From contig JAMPIT010000895.1 in NCBI GenBank assembly GCA_026261815.1, positions 806,001 to 870,000 on the forward strand: a DNA stretch of 64,000 nucleotides, written 5' to 3'. The DNA is from Monarcha castaneiventris obscurior (lineage: Eukaryota > Chordata > Aves > Passeriformes > Monarchidae). Shown here piece by piece: positions 23,359-35,800 of the stretch; within the stretch, counting starts at the first letter, position 1, and every line of letters starts with the position of its first letter. Made by a program: the position numbers and the translations under genes. The notes below the pieces were generated by a model. That model had not been told where the DNA came from. It was given only the letters and a program-made list of their open reading frames with translations, and ran no database searches.

Positions 23359-26300
23359 ATTCATCAACCTTTTGTTCAGCTCTACATTAGGCCACCATCA
23401 CAAGTCACACCAACTCCATGGTTGCAACTCCGTTGCACCTCCCCCTGGCAAGGAGACAACAGCACAGGACCTTTTTTCCACCAGAACTGTGAGGCCTGCT
23501 CTGGACACTAATAGCAGCCAGAGCCCTAAAACCAAAGGCTGAGCCTTCCCTACCCCACCAGTTAACTAGTACATCTTCTGCCATCTTTGAGTCTGTACTT
23601 GGTGTTTGCCTGAGCAAACTTGGCTGCCACCCTCCCAGCTGCAGCACCCTGCCCTTCCCTGGAGTCACCAGCTGCAAGAGAGACAGGGCAGGCACTGTCA
23701 CACGGGTCTGGTTTTCTGTGCAGAACCAGAAGTGTAATTAGAACCCAAGCCCTATATTTTAGTGTTTAAGTGAAAATGTCCAGGACTGTCCATTAATTCT
23801 GCATACATTTCATCTACGCAGTTTCAAGCATTTTCTCAAGCATTTTTCCTGCAGACAGCTGTCACAGCACTGACTTGATAGCCATGTACACCTCGGGGTG
23901 GTATGCTCTGCCCTCCATGCTGGTAAAGCACCTTTCAGTGCTGGCCTAACAGCTACAGAAACACTTCAGCTCTGGTGGTGAGGATCTCAAGACTCCTTAT
24001 ATACGAGTGACTGGTGTACATTTATGGTGGTACAGGTGCAGCATGTGCACACATGATCACGTGTTTTCCAAAATGTTTCTTAAGGACAAAATTCATAGCT
24101 GTACCAAGCTGTGTGTGTACTGGGGTCAAATTTAGACATAAATGTTTTGCAGAGTGTCTTCATGATATTTACTTTGTTTCATAAGGTATCACAGAACAAG
24201 CTAATTTAAAAGTGAGAGCTGGAACTGTTCCACAGGAAAGAAAACGGAGGCTACCAGAATGCTGCTAAGACACCAGTGTTAAAAAACTGTCTTTAAATAG
24301 TACTTTTGGAAGGATGTCAAGAAATACATATTTTCTATGCACCCTTCCACAGCATACCAATTTTTAACCATTTTTACTTTCCTTAAACAGGACACAGATA
24401 AAAACTTAGAGCCTGCTGGCATTATTTAAAATATTGCTTTACTTCCCCACCACACACACTTTTGTCCTTAACACATACATATTCTTAAAGAGCTTTAAAC
24501 ACTGTCTTATAGTGTACACCATGACATGGAACTGTAACTGAATAGAAGGATTAATCTACTCTGACTTCTGATCCGAGACATTTTTGCTTTCTGCCACAAA
24601 AGACGTGGGTGCCAAGCATCCATCTGAGGCCTCTTGTCAGAAAGCTTCTCTGTGAAAAAAAGATAGCTTTTAAAGATGGCTAGAAGAGGTAGTGAACTAT
24701 TCAGTAGTCATAGCTTTTAGCATAACTACATACAAATCAAGACTGCAAGCAAATGGCTCTGGAATGATTTACTAGGACTGATTTCTAAGATTTACCTTGG
24801 GCTTATTTTTGCTTCCAGAACAGATTTCTGTCTTGCAGAAGCATTGCACTATGAGCTCTGTATTTTTTGGTGACAACTCTTCAAAACTACCTATAAACAA
24901 ATTCAAGCTCTGGATCCCCCAAACCATCTCCATTTCCTCATGGAGAAAGGAAGGTCATGTCTTACATCACCAGTTTCACAACAGGCAGAAAGTCTTAAGT
25001 TTCTTCAGAGCCTATAAGTCATCAAATTGATTACATGCTATTATTTTTGATTTGTTGTTAACCACCACAACTAATGACAGAGCCAGAAGCGCGCTCTTCT
25101 ATTCCCGTATCTTCTCCAATACAAGCCATTTCATCCATAAAACTGATAAAGTGCTTCATAAGATTTCAGTCTTTCTGCAAGCTTGCTGTACATACCAATC
25201 TACACCAGAGACTAATTTTCCTACAGAATCTCGTACTCTAACCACAGCACCTTTTTTTTCCCCTTGTACCCAAAACTGACCTTTGCACACCAGACCTCAT
25301 GCTTTGAAAAGAATACCAAAAGTAGTTTCTGTTCCAGACATGCATTGCAGCCTCCACAACTGTAACTCTCAGGAGAGCTTAAAAATGCCCCCAAAATGGT
25401 ATGACAGAATGAGTATTAAAACCATGAGAATAAACATGAGTAAAGCCTGCCACCAGGAAGACCATCTCTGCACTTGGAAGGCTGTCAGTTCCCTACTCCA
25501 CAACAAGGACTGCTGGATCTAACAAAGCTGGGAGGTATCCAGTTCCAGCTAGGAAAAGCATATTGAATTGACAAGAACATGTATCCCTACCACACACATT
25601 TCTCTGCCCCCACCACTCCTCACATCAGTTGCAGACAAGCACTACTGCCCATGACTGCAGCAGGCCACAGCAGCAGCTAACACACCTGCTTGTCTTCACC
25701 ATGCCACCTCACTGTCTGACAGCAATACTTCAGAAGAGCCATAGCTAAAGCTACAATGAACTTACTATGACAAACCATTTCCCTGTGGTGAGTAGTGAAA
25801 AATTTAGCAGGGACAAGGAAGAACTCACTACTGCGATTAACAACTGTAGCCAAGGGGTGAGAAGCCAGTTCTGCATCACTTCTGTGGCTGGGAAGCCACA
25901 TGGAACATCAAGATCTGCATCACTCCAACCCAGTGCAGCACAGCAAACTTCTATGACATCTGCTGTCCCAGAACATCTGCGTCCCACACAACTAACTAGG
26001 CAACCTCTTGACTTTTTGGGGGGCTGGTGGACTAAAATGGAAGGGGAAAGCTCAACGAATGAACAGGTAAACACCACACCCTCATCATAATAAAATTAGA
26101 TAAAATTTAAGGGATATATTAAGTCTACCCCAGATTTAAAGACACTGTCTTGTGGACACCTGTACTTCGCTATTCAAGCGGAAAACAAAAATTCAAATTC
26201 ACCAATAAATTTACTCCAAGTTTGAATACCTTACAAGAGCCAACTATTTCATGGGCATTTTTTAAACTACAGAAAGAGGCAGTCAAAGCAATGTTTCAGT

Positions 26301-27406
26301 TAGGTAGAGAAGGTTGCATTAATTTCAAAAACTAAACAGAGGTAAAGTTGAGGCTGTTGCACTGGTTAATGAATGAGGTGACTGTTCTCAAAGATATCCG
26401 CACATGTACAGATCACAGCTACCATGAACAGTTTTCACAGCACTGCTGTATAATCTCATTCAGTTATTTGACTACTGATGGTAATTAAGGACCATAATCC
26501 ATTGCCAAAAAATAAACAAATGTGAGCAACCACCAAAACTTGGGCAATAGAAAAAATTGTGTGTGGATATTCCAGGTTTCTTGCAAAGTACTTCACTGTT
26601 CAGAGAAAATATGAAGTTATAGTAAGTTCTTAAGCATGTACAAAATGCAAGAATGGAGCTGAACACAAGCACAGAAAAAACAACAGTAATAAGAAAGTAT
26701 TGTTTATATAGAATTAGTATTTTCAATCTGGATAATGAGGAACAAGATTCACAGATTAGAACTACTAAAGCACTAAAGAACTACTAGAAAACCACAAAGT
26801 TTAAGTTGTAGAGATAGAGCCAATCCAGCCTTCTTTCCTTTGGGGCCTGCACAGGAACACAGCTATACCCCAGACTTTCTGCAGAATCTGACTCTAGTAA
26901 GGTAAGTACTTTACCATACATATTACTTATTATGTACCAAAATTGACGTAGTAGTACCAAGGTATTAAATTAAAGACATGTGCATCCTGATTAGGGGTAC
27001 TAGCTGTGATGTATTATATATGAAAATGAAACATTATGTACAAAAAGTAACAAGCACAGTAACTGATATCTACAAACTAAAGTCACAGTGGCACATTGAA
27101 CAATTTTAGGTTAACCAGACTCACTTAAAAATAGAAACCAGAGGCTGGGTTCTTCTCTCACCCCATTTTACATGTCTTTACTTCCATTGATTTCAAGTGG
27201 AGTTCTTCACAATTTATGCCATTGTGAGAGGAGAATCAAGCCTTGTGTGCTTGAAAGGAAACAGCAGACGTTTCCCACTAGAGTGCAGGGGGAGATTTTA
27301 AAAAAACACAAGTATATGAACTGTGAAACCGATAGAGTACACAAGCAAAGGCAGGCAAAGAGGCTCTAGCTGGGGGTGGGGAAGAAGAGAACTTGCAGCT
27401 TACCCA

Positions 27407-27460
27407 GGGGTTTTGGGGTTTTTTTGTTGGGGTTTTTTTTTTATTTTGTTTTGGTTTTTT
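27407..27460. repeat. T/G-rich low-complexity tract
   Basis: Runs such as ggggttttggggtttttttg and then ttggggttttttttttatttt, of the same type as at 13,481. It produces spurious glycine/phenylalanine-rich open frames on the plus strand and lysine-rich ones on the minus strand. Confidence 0.9.
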
Positions 27461-28683
27461 AAGACTTGGGACTGATATTAGTAAGTCAGAAACCCAGTCA
27501 GTAAACAGCTTAAAAAAAAAGTTTAGAAAAAAATATTGCATTTTTTTTTCAGACAGACATGATTTTTATTTTCCTACAGTTATTCTGTAAAATGAGGAGC
27601 AGGCCATTTTGTTTGTGAAAGACACAGACTTTCCATTCCTAGAAACTGGGAAGTGAGATTGGAGATCTGACCTATTTGCATCACCAGAAACAGTGCCTAG
27701 TGATCATTTATATCCAAGGCCAAGCAAATGATCTTCCAAAACTCTTCAGGATCATCTGGACAACTAATATTAAAGTGGTTAGAAAGAGTAACACTTGGGA
27801 CTGGAATTCAAGTCAGACAAAGTACTAGATGCGACATAGGTGACAAAATCACTTCATGGTTTGGAGGTGTAGCAGAACAGAAGCTACAGCTTTATAGTCT
27901 ATGTTTTTTTAGACTTTTCTTTTTTTCTTGGTAGCAGCATGTGGTTAGGAAGCTCCTCTTTCACCACCCCACTGTGCACAAACAATCTGCAGTACTGTTA
28001 TGTACTGATTGGACTGATTTGGGAAGCTCACTTAAAATAAAAAAGCAAGAATACCCCCAAATATTTTCAAAACATCTCTATATCCCCATTTAAGGTGTGC
28101 CTGCGCAACTATGTAACAGTGCAAGGGAAACAGCTTGAGTATTTTACAAAGGGAATACAGACCTAATTCACTGTTTTATCAGGTTTTATATACCATAGAA
28201 ATGCAAGATTGAAGTAATTCATACTTATTCAGAGTCCAACACTGACAGAATATTACTTTAACTGTCTGTTTGGAAATGCCATTCCCCCATTTCCACTTGT
28301 GCACAACCCACACAGCAGATTTTAAGTCACCCCCCAGCATTCCAGTAGGACAACATGCCGACAGTTTCCTTTTAAAAACAAGTCTAGATTATCTACTCAA
28401 AATTTCATTAGATATCAGCTGATTTAGTACACAACACAGCTGGATGAAGGTAAATGCAGAGAATTGCACAAAGGAGGATGACTTCTACCTGCAGAAAAAA
28501 AATGCTGCATACTTGAAGGTGTACCTGCTGATTTTCATGAGACATGTTCTTTCAAAGAGTAAGTCTCCTTCCAGAGGCCCTCAGAAAGTGGAAAGAGACC
28601 CAAGAACAAACTTATGTCCTTGAATAGCCAACACTGAGTGTTTTGCAGTTAGCATTCAGATGTTGAACACTGACTTATGCATC

Positions 28684-28706
28684 AAAAAAAAAAAAAAGAA
28701 AGAAAC
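28684..28706. repeat. Short poly-A/GAAA tract
   Basis: A14 followed by gaaagaaa. The nearby open frame starting in this run is an artefact. Confidence 0.85.
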
Positions 28707-31617
28707 CTTAAATAAACAGGAGCCCAGTATCACCTCAGTTCCTGGAATAAAGCCACCAAGTATACCTTTGTCAAAGAGCATTTGTAATATTAGTACCTCT
28801 TGGCAGCTCCAGGCTAATAAGACGCCCACTAATAGGCCAGAAATGTTTATGAACAGCCACAGCACAATATGAGACAGACAGGAGACATTAAAAAAGCAAT
28901 CTTCCAAAATTACAGCCTAAAAGGTGTCAGATTGAGAACTAGACAATAGAGGTCTGAGTGTCAGGGGACATTTTGCAAAGAAGTCTGAAAAGCAATAAAT
29001 CTGCAGTAATGAAACAGGTGCCTGCTTGTCACTGTGGTCACTTCAGTTCAATCAAATGCATGCATTGTTCAATTTCAGTATATTAACAGCTACTCTAAAA
29101 CCATACAAGCTGTTCTTGCATGAAATCAATGGTTTTATATAACTGGAAAATCACATACTGAGAACAAAATGGAGTATTAGCCTGGACCACTGAACTTCAG
29201 CTTCACACTACCTGAAACCCCCTTCAAATACTGTCCAAGCAGATGGGCTGTATGAAAGGTTGGGTGTAAAGCTCGACATTTACTGGATTCTCAAACAGCT
29301 AAAGGAACCATTGAGCTCAATCTATTCAGCAGCATCCCCTGCTGAGAGCACTTCTCCAGCATTTTGGCAGCTCACAGTTGAGCATAACAGCAATACATTG
29401 GTCTCCCTCTCACCCCACAGACATTCTCTCCAGACTTACTCTGGTACACTGCTTCCTTCCCCAGAGCCTCCCAGGGAGAGGCCAATACCCTGTAAAAAGG
29501 GACCCACACTCTTGGGTCTGTCTGTGGAGAGCTCATGTAACACAACTGCTTGCTTTTTTAGGCAGTCACATTTCTCCTGCAGAGTAATGGTACCTCCCAG
29601 CAGATACCTGCTGAAATCCAAGCCTACACTGAGCTGCTGATAGAGCAGAACAAAGCTGCATCCTGGGCAAACAACATCCTTATGAGGCTAGGAGATACAT
29701 ACTTTTTTGGTACCTCACAACAGATGAGAGCCTGGTCTGCTTTCTACATGTTTGGCAGTACTCTAAGACATTCGCTGGCTATTGGCCTGCCAAGCTGTTT
29801 AGGCTTGTAAGTTTCTTTGCACTTGCTTTATACTATTAATTTTTTTAAACATAAACATATCCTTTGTATATATTTTCCCAATATTCCATATGCACAGAAT
29901 GAGCTCATTTCAGCCCGAGGAGGAATGAAAACTCAATATTTACCACATAGGTCCACTATGCTTTGCAAACAAGACTGGAAAAATGCCCTCTCACAATGAA
30001 GTTATCCATACCATCTTTCTGATGAGCAAAGCATGAGGAAACAAGTTCAAAGCTCTCGGAAAGCCATATGTATACTTTTACAAAAGACATCTGCAATTCA
30101 CCAGTGAGGTTCTAGACCTAGCATAATTTACTTAGCAGTCTGTGTATAGAGATGCAAATACGCAAAGTTCAGACATTTCTTTAGCACTTCCATAAAATTC
30201 ATTTTAAAGTATATAAATATTCATACTTTGAACAGTCATCTCAGCATGAGAAGTTTTATTTTTATATGAAAATACCAATTCCTGCAAAGAGTCTGAAATA
30301 AAGTAAAAATATATTAGTCCTAAAGTATGCACACAAACACATGCAATTTCTTTACATAAACACTTTTGAACTTCTGGGTGATTAACACTTGATTACAAAA
30401 AGAGATCCTTAAAGAATATCTTCACTAATCATGCACTAATTTTTAACGTACTTGAAAACAAGTCAGGTTTTATTGCTGTTAGACAAGTTGATCCACATCT
30501 GAAAGCACAAGGTGGCTTTCAATTCGTGCCACGGTTATTGTGTGTCTCTGTTGCTGCTGAAATGGGCCATGGGTGAGGGCAGTGTCCGACAAGCCCAAGT
30601 GCTCGACGGGTTGAGCAAGAGTGCCTGGGTGCCTCGGCAGAGCCTCTTGCTGAGCCAGCACCAGCACTGTCACAGGAGTACTTTGCTAATGATGAGATCA
30701 GGGTAAAGCTGAACAACTGCAGCACCTGTGTCAGAGGTGCCTTACACCGCTCCACCAGGGATCACAGGAATACACAAGGGATGTGTGCTTTGAGGAATGG
30801 TATAGAAGTCTTTGTCTACATATGTTTAAAGATTCAGAGACAAGTCTTTTACATCAGTCTTTTTAAGACTAGTGAGAGAAGATGCAGCTTTCCTAAAGAA
30901 CAAGAGGGTGCAGTCCTATCATGCAGCATAATCCAAGGCCTACGTCACTATATTAGTAACTGCATACATGTTCTTATTTTCTTTTTAAAACACTCAAACA
31001 CATTCAGAAATGAAGATGTTTGGACAATGAAGGCTCTCAAAGTAAACTTAAAGGGACTAACATCACCCTGCTTAAAAAAAAGACCTGTAAGTTTTATTAT
31101 AAGCATCATGATATTGACATGCAGATTTTTAATCACGCTGGTTGCAATTATACAAATCAGTGTTCCAATCCACAGAGAAGCCAGTTTTCATATACACCAC
31201 ATTAACACAGACATTAGACAGGATTTGGCATGCTGCCGACAGAGAAGCCTAGTTCTAGAATCATGTAATATTAAGTCTGAGGTTACTTGATGCAAGATTA
31301 GAAGGCAACAAGCTCAAAAAGGTGGTTACAAAAACATCACAGGAAACAAAATTATTTTAAATAAAAGCAAGCAATTATATTTCAGTATTTGGATGGCAGT
31401 TGAAAATGCTTTTTTGGCATACAAACACTCCACAAAGCTAATATTGTGTGTAACTAGAAATATTTTTTAAAAAATTCTTACTAAAGTCAAAGACTAAAGT
31501 CAAATTGCAAACTCTGGGATCTGTGCTTAGATAAAAGTGGGGCAACTGAATAAAACTTGCTGTATCTGTTATGGGTATAAACTTACAAGCCCACTCCATA
31601 ATACTCTTATATCTTAA

Positions 31618-31660
31618 GGAGGGGAGAGAGGGAAAGAGAAAGAAAATGAAGGAGAGAAGT
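31618..31660. repeat. Purine-rich (GA) tract
   Basis: An uninterrupted purine stretch with one T (ggaggggagagagggaaaga, gaaagaaaatgaaggagaga). Low complexity, possibly able to form triplex DNA. Confidence 0.85.
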
Positions 31661-33260
31661 ACATAAGACAGAATAGCAAGAGCTATCAGGTGCTGTAAAT
31701 CAGTGTTTCAAACACAGCCCTTAGACAGGAGTACATGACTTTGGTACAGAACAACTGAAATAGCAGAGTTCCAGCACTTGTTGATGTGTAATCCACTGGA
31801 AATGAAAGGCCTACCTGGGAGACAGTCTACTGCAGGTTTACTAGCTACCAAAACATTTGGCTTCATAGGTTCAAAATGATCTTGAAAATCAACTCAGCAA
31901 CCTTATAGCTACATTTAAGAACTTTTAAGGAGCCTTCCAGGCAGAGTTCCAAGAAAAGGTAAACTAGCAAAAAGCTGTCATTTACAGACATTTTTAAAAT
32001 ACTAAAAATGTTTGTGTTGGCTCTTCCCTCTTGTATATGAGCACTTCATTCATTTTGTACATTTTAAAAAACCTCCTTGCACAAGAACATGCTTGAGGAA
32101 TATTGTCAGTTTGTGCTGAGAAGTCACATGCTCTTTTAGTTCTGCTAAAAATATAAAATATATTTTGTGAATATTATAAACAAGTAAAATACAAAGAAGA
32201 AGAGTTGTAGCAGACCACCTGTGAAATTTTCTTCAGTAGCTGGAAATATCCTTTGTCAATGAACCAGCAGCCAAAGAGTTTCTCAAAAAAGCACGCAATA
32301 TTGGCAAACTGATCTGATAGTCTATCTGGGAATTTCTGCCAGAAATGCCACGACTTCAGTGTGCTGTTACTTGCAAAACACGTTTCTTCCCATCATTCTT
32401 CAGCCATAAGGTGGGAGGAGGAAAAGATGAGCAATAGCTGTGCTGTATCCTTCCAAGCTGGTTCTTCCCATTATACAACTCCTAATCCAAACAATTTAAG
32501 CACACAAGTAAAAGCTACTCATTTCTGTAAACATTTCCAGGAGCAGGACCTAAGCTTGCATGGCTTACACCAAGCATATACTAATGGCTAGAGCTAACCT
32601 CAAGTTTACTTCTGTTTAAACAGCATAAGCAAAAACCAGTGCTGGCCAAACTGAAGCTTAAGCCTTAATACAAGGGGGTAAACTGAATACTGATATAAGC
32701 CACTTGGTCACTAGGGACCCATCTGAATCCAGCGTTCTTAGTGCAATATTGTATCACACAACAGTTTTCCCAGAAATACAAATGATGCTGCTCAGCTGTT
32801 AAACAATAAAAAGTAACATTTCAGAGCATGTTTTTCTACCCCAGCAGCAGGGATCTCTACTTTAGGATAAGGCAGTTATAGAAAACAGAAACACAACCCA
32901 GCTTGTTTGTTTGTTTTAAATGAAATTCATCACTGCACATCCAATTAACTCTGGAATGCACAAGACATGGCACCCAAGCAAATAGAGGCTTTACATTTCA
33001 GAGCAATTTTCAGTCTTCTCTGTTAGAAGCTGTGTATAGCAGTAATTCACAATGTGTTTATTACACAAGATTCATACGACAAAGGGGAATGACTCGTAGG
33101 CTATGATACAAAGGCTTCCAGCATTAGAAAGGGTCAAACCAATCTACAAAAGCATAATATGAAGCAAAGCCATTTAAATTACTCTGTAAAGTGTAGACAT
33201 TCATTAGCATAGAAAAGTTTCATGGGAAAACAATGACAAAGTAAAAGTCATCCTATTTTC

Positions 33261-33284
33261 ATATGCTAATTAATTAAATATGCC
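33261..33284. promoter_or_regulatory. Octamer plus homeodomain composite motif
   Basis: ATGCTAAT (33,263-33,270), a variant of the POU-factor octamer ATGCAAAT, overlaps TAATTAATTAA (67-77 of the same line) and is followed by ATATGC. The surrounding 33,160-33,300 stretch is complex, AT-rich and free of repeats. A POU/homeodomain enhancer site is possible. Confidence 0.35.
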
Positions 33285-35473
33285 AAATGCATTTAATCTC
33301 TTCTTATAACCGTAGGGGGAGACAGACCAAACTCTTGAAGTTCCAAAAAGCCAGGTCATTAGTGTGCCAAGTCATTCTTCAGATCTTCTACTTATATACA
33401 AATTTACATTCCCAACTTACAACATATGTAAGTAAAACTTGACTCCCCCTCCCACCTCCTCCATTTCTCCTTGTTTGGAAGGCACTTGCTATCTCTTGCT
33501 CCTGTATTTTAAAGTCTTATCAAATGCCAGAAATAACTCATTTGCTAGGGAAAAAAGCCCCTAAAAGCACAGAAGCCATTTTGCCAAAGGCCTGAGTTAA
33601 ACACCCCAGTCCCTCTAAAACATAGAATAAGCTAGCTGAAAATGAGATTAATAACATTCTTGCACATATGCACAAAAATCCACACATAGTTTGTAGTCTT
33701 TAAGTTCGGATGACATTTCTAGCCATTTCTTGCCTTTCCAAACAAGAAAGGGATTCTTATGTTTACATAAGTTTCTCCTTGCTTAATAAATCTTAAATTG
33801 AAACAGATTTTTTTTTAAACAATTACCTTTTTCAGAGTTATCATACTACAGGATATTAGGAAAAACCAGACTCTCCTGTTGCTTTTACCCACATCTGACT
33901 CCAATCTTAATAGTTTAGCTATTAACCCTGTAAGGTCCTTACACACACACACCTTGCCCAGTTGATGTTAAAATTTTTATATGACTGATCTGGGCTTACT
34001 CATTACAAAACCTTTTGTTGTACAGGAGAGCAGCTCCATGGACCTTGATTTACAGGACACAGTTAACTGTGCTGTTGGCAGAACTGCACCAGCCCAGCTC
34101 ATCCGGGGCTCTGCAGGGAGAAATGAAAGGATCTGTCACTGCATCAGAGTAACGGCTCTCTCCATCTCCTTTCCTTTCCACTCCCTGTCCAAGCTCATTC
34201 TGGGATGAAAACACACATCTTGGAATGAAAAACTGGCCACTGTGATATACCTGTCTTGCAAAGAAATAATATAAATTACCTTAATTCCTCCTAGAAATAA
34301 TAATAACTAGACCTAAAGGGGGGAAAACCTCATACTGCTAGAAAGATCTCAGTACTTACTCTAGAGTTTGCCGTGCAAAACATGTAGTTTAAAGATTTCA
34401 GTTACCAGCTACACCATGATCACAGGGAATTTCGCCACAATAACGCCAGTAATTTATTTTTGCCATTTTTTTAGGTTTTAGCATGTTGGGAATATGCATT
34501 GTTAACCTTTAAATTTCGCTGTATAAACATTTCTCAGCGAGCTTGTAAAATACCCCCCGCTGCGTTGCATCGCTCTCCAGCTGATGGCATTTAGAAACAC
34601 TGGTACTGGCGGGTGCTTTATTTTGCCTTCCTGGGCCACCCCCGCTGGGGCACAGTGAGAGATTCCTGTCAAATGCCAGACCTTGCCGCCCCAGGCTCGG
34701 ACCACAGCGAAGCCGTCTGTCCTCAGCCCAGCCCGGCCGGCTGGTAAATGGTGGCTGCTGGAGTTTGATATCCCGCAGTGGGCATAAACATTCTGGGAGA
34801 AGGGACTCGCGGAAGGTCCATCGCCCTTCCAGAGCTCTCTTCATTAAGAAAGGAAAGCACAAACACATACTTCAGCGACGTCCGTGGCTGCAGGGGTGGG
34901 GGTGGGGGTTACCCCCCAGTTAAAGCGGACAGCGCGGAAGATTCCGCCGGGATGGCAGACCGAGGTTCCCACCCCGGCAGGGTCCCCGCTCGGGGCAGGA
35001 GGGCGCCCAGAGGCGGGCGCTCCGCTCAGGGCAAGGGAGAGGGCGGAGGCTGCCTGGAAGGGGCCAGTTGTCACGCACTGACAGGCAACAGCTGAGCTGC
35101 CGCATCTGGACCCTCGCAGCGCCGGGCGCACCGAGCCGGCACGGCGGCAGCGCTGCGACACCTTCCCCGACAGCCGCCGCGGGGCTCGGCGGGACGCGCT
35201 GCGCTCCCCGCCGCCTCCCCGCTCCCCACGCCCGCAGCCCCATCCGACAACTCCGCGCAGGACGGCGCAGCGCCGGCTCCGGGCTCGGGCGGCTGCTCAG
35301 CGGCGCGCCCTGGCCGTACGAGCTCCGGGCAGGGCGCAGGACCGCCGCCGCACCGCGGGAAGCGCTCCGCCGCCAGCGGCACGGTGCCGGCTGCGGACGG
35401 CGCTCCGCCAAACCCGCCGGACGCTCCGCCGCAGGCTGCCCGTCAGTCCTTATCCCGGGGAGCCTCCACTTAC

Positions 35474-35690
35474 CCTCCCCGCAGCGCGGCCGGACCACGG
35501 CGACGTATTCCCCGGAGGCGGTGCGGTCCGTCACACAAACGACGGGGAGGCGGGCACCCGGCTCTGTCCCACGGAGTCAGCGCCGGCGGGAGACGCGCAT
35601 CTCCGGCAGCGCCGCGCAGGGACCGCCCGGAGCCTCCTCGGCCGCCCCACCGCGACTGCCCGGGCCCCGCCGCGCTCCCCGCCCTAATGG
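35474..35690 (-). other. Candidate first exon (minus strand) ending at a consensus splice donor
   Basis: Read on the minus strand, the island contains GGGGAGG|GTAAGTGG with the exon boundary at 35,474. This is a near-perfect U1 donor. It lies about 270 bases downstream of the opposed CCAAT boxes in the leftward direction, the spacing expected of a first exon. The only upstream minus-strand ATG I saw (about 35,606) opens a frame of a few codons (M-R-V-S-R-R-R-stop), so the exon is probably 5' untranslated. The 5' limit given is a guess. Exon 2 was not identified with certainty, so intron 1 may be long and run left through much of the window. Confidence 0.4.
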
Positions 35691-35741
35691 GGCTCGGCCG
35701 CCCCGCGCCCGGGACGGCGCCGGCCGCGCTCCGCCGCGCCC

Positions 35742-35800
35742 ATTGGCTGCCGCCCGCCAATCGCCGTGGGGCCGGCGGCGCGGGGGGCGGGGGGCGGGGC
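35742..35800. promoter_or_regulatory. Core promoter motifs: opposed CCAAT boxes plus GC boxes
   Basis: ATTGG at 35,742-35,746 (a CCAAT box on the minus strand) faces CCAAT at 35,757-35,761 on the plus strand, about 10 bases apart. They are followed by two consecutive Sp1-type GC boxes at 35,784-35,790 and 35,791-35,800. CCAAT boxes bind NF-Y and typically sit roughly 60-100 bases upstream of a start site. The inverted arrangement could serve transcription in either direction: leftward starting near 35,650-35,700, or rightward starting near 35,830-35,900. No TATA box was seen, as expected for a CpG-island promoter. Confidence 0.7.

Larger units (their letters stand above)
23360..34680. other. 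Non-coding DNA, no supported gene
   Basis: AT-rich sequence with simple tracts (27,407, 28,684, 31,618) and the octamer/homeodomain motif at 33,261. Open frames at 25,751-26,077, 29,260-29,640 and 30,781-31,290 show no domain. A slightly GC-richer patch at 30,520-30,760, with short overlapping frames on both strands, could be an old retrocopy or exon but matches nothing I know. If the gene from the 35.5 kb island runs left, this is its first intron. Confidence 0.6.

Noticed and set aside
34739..34822. Short minus-strand frame in the island edge starting with a good ATG context (MDLPRVPSPRMFMPTAG...)
   Set aside because: It ends at a stop after about 32 codons with no splice donor before it. 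It could be an upstream frame, but there is no support for a protein.
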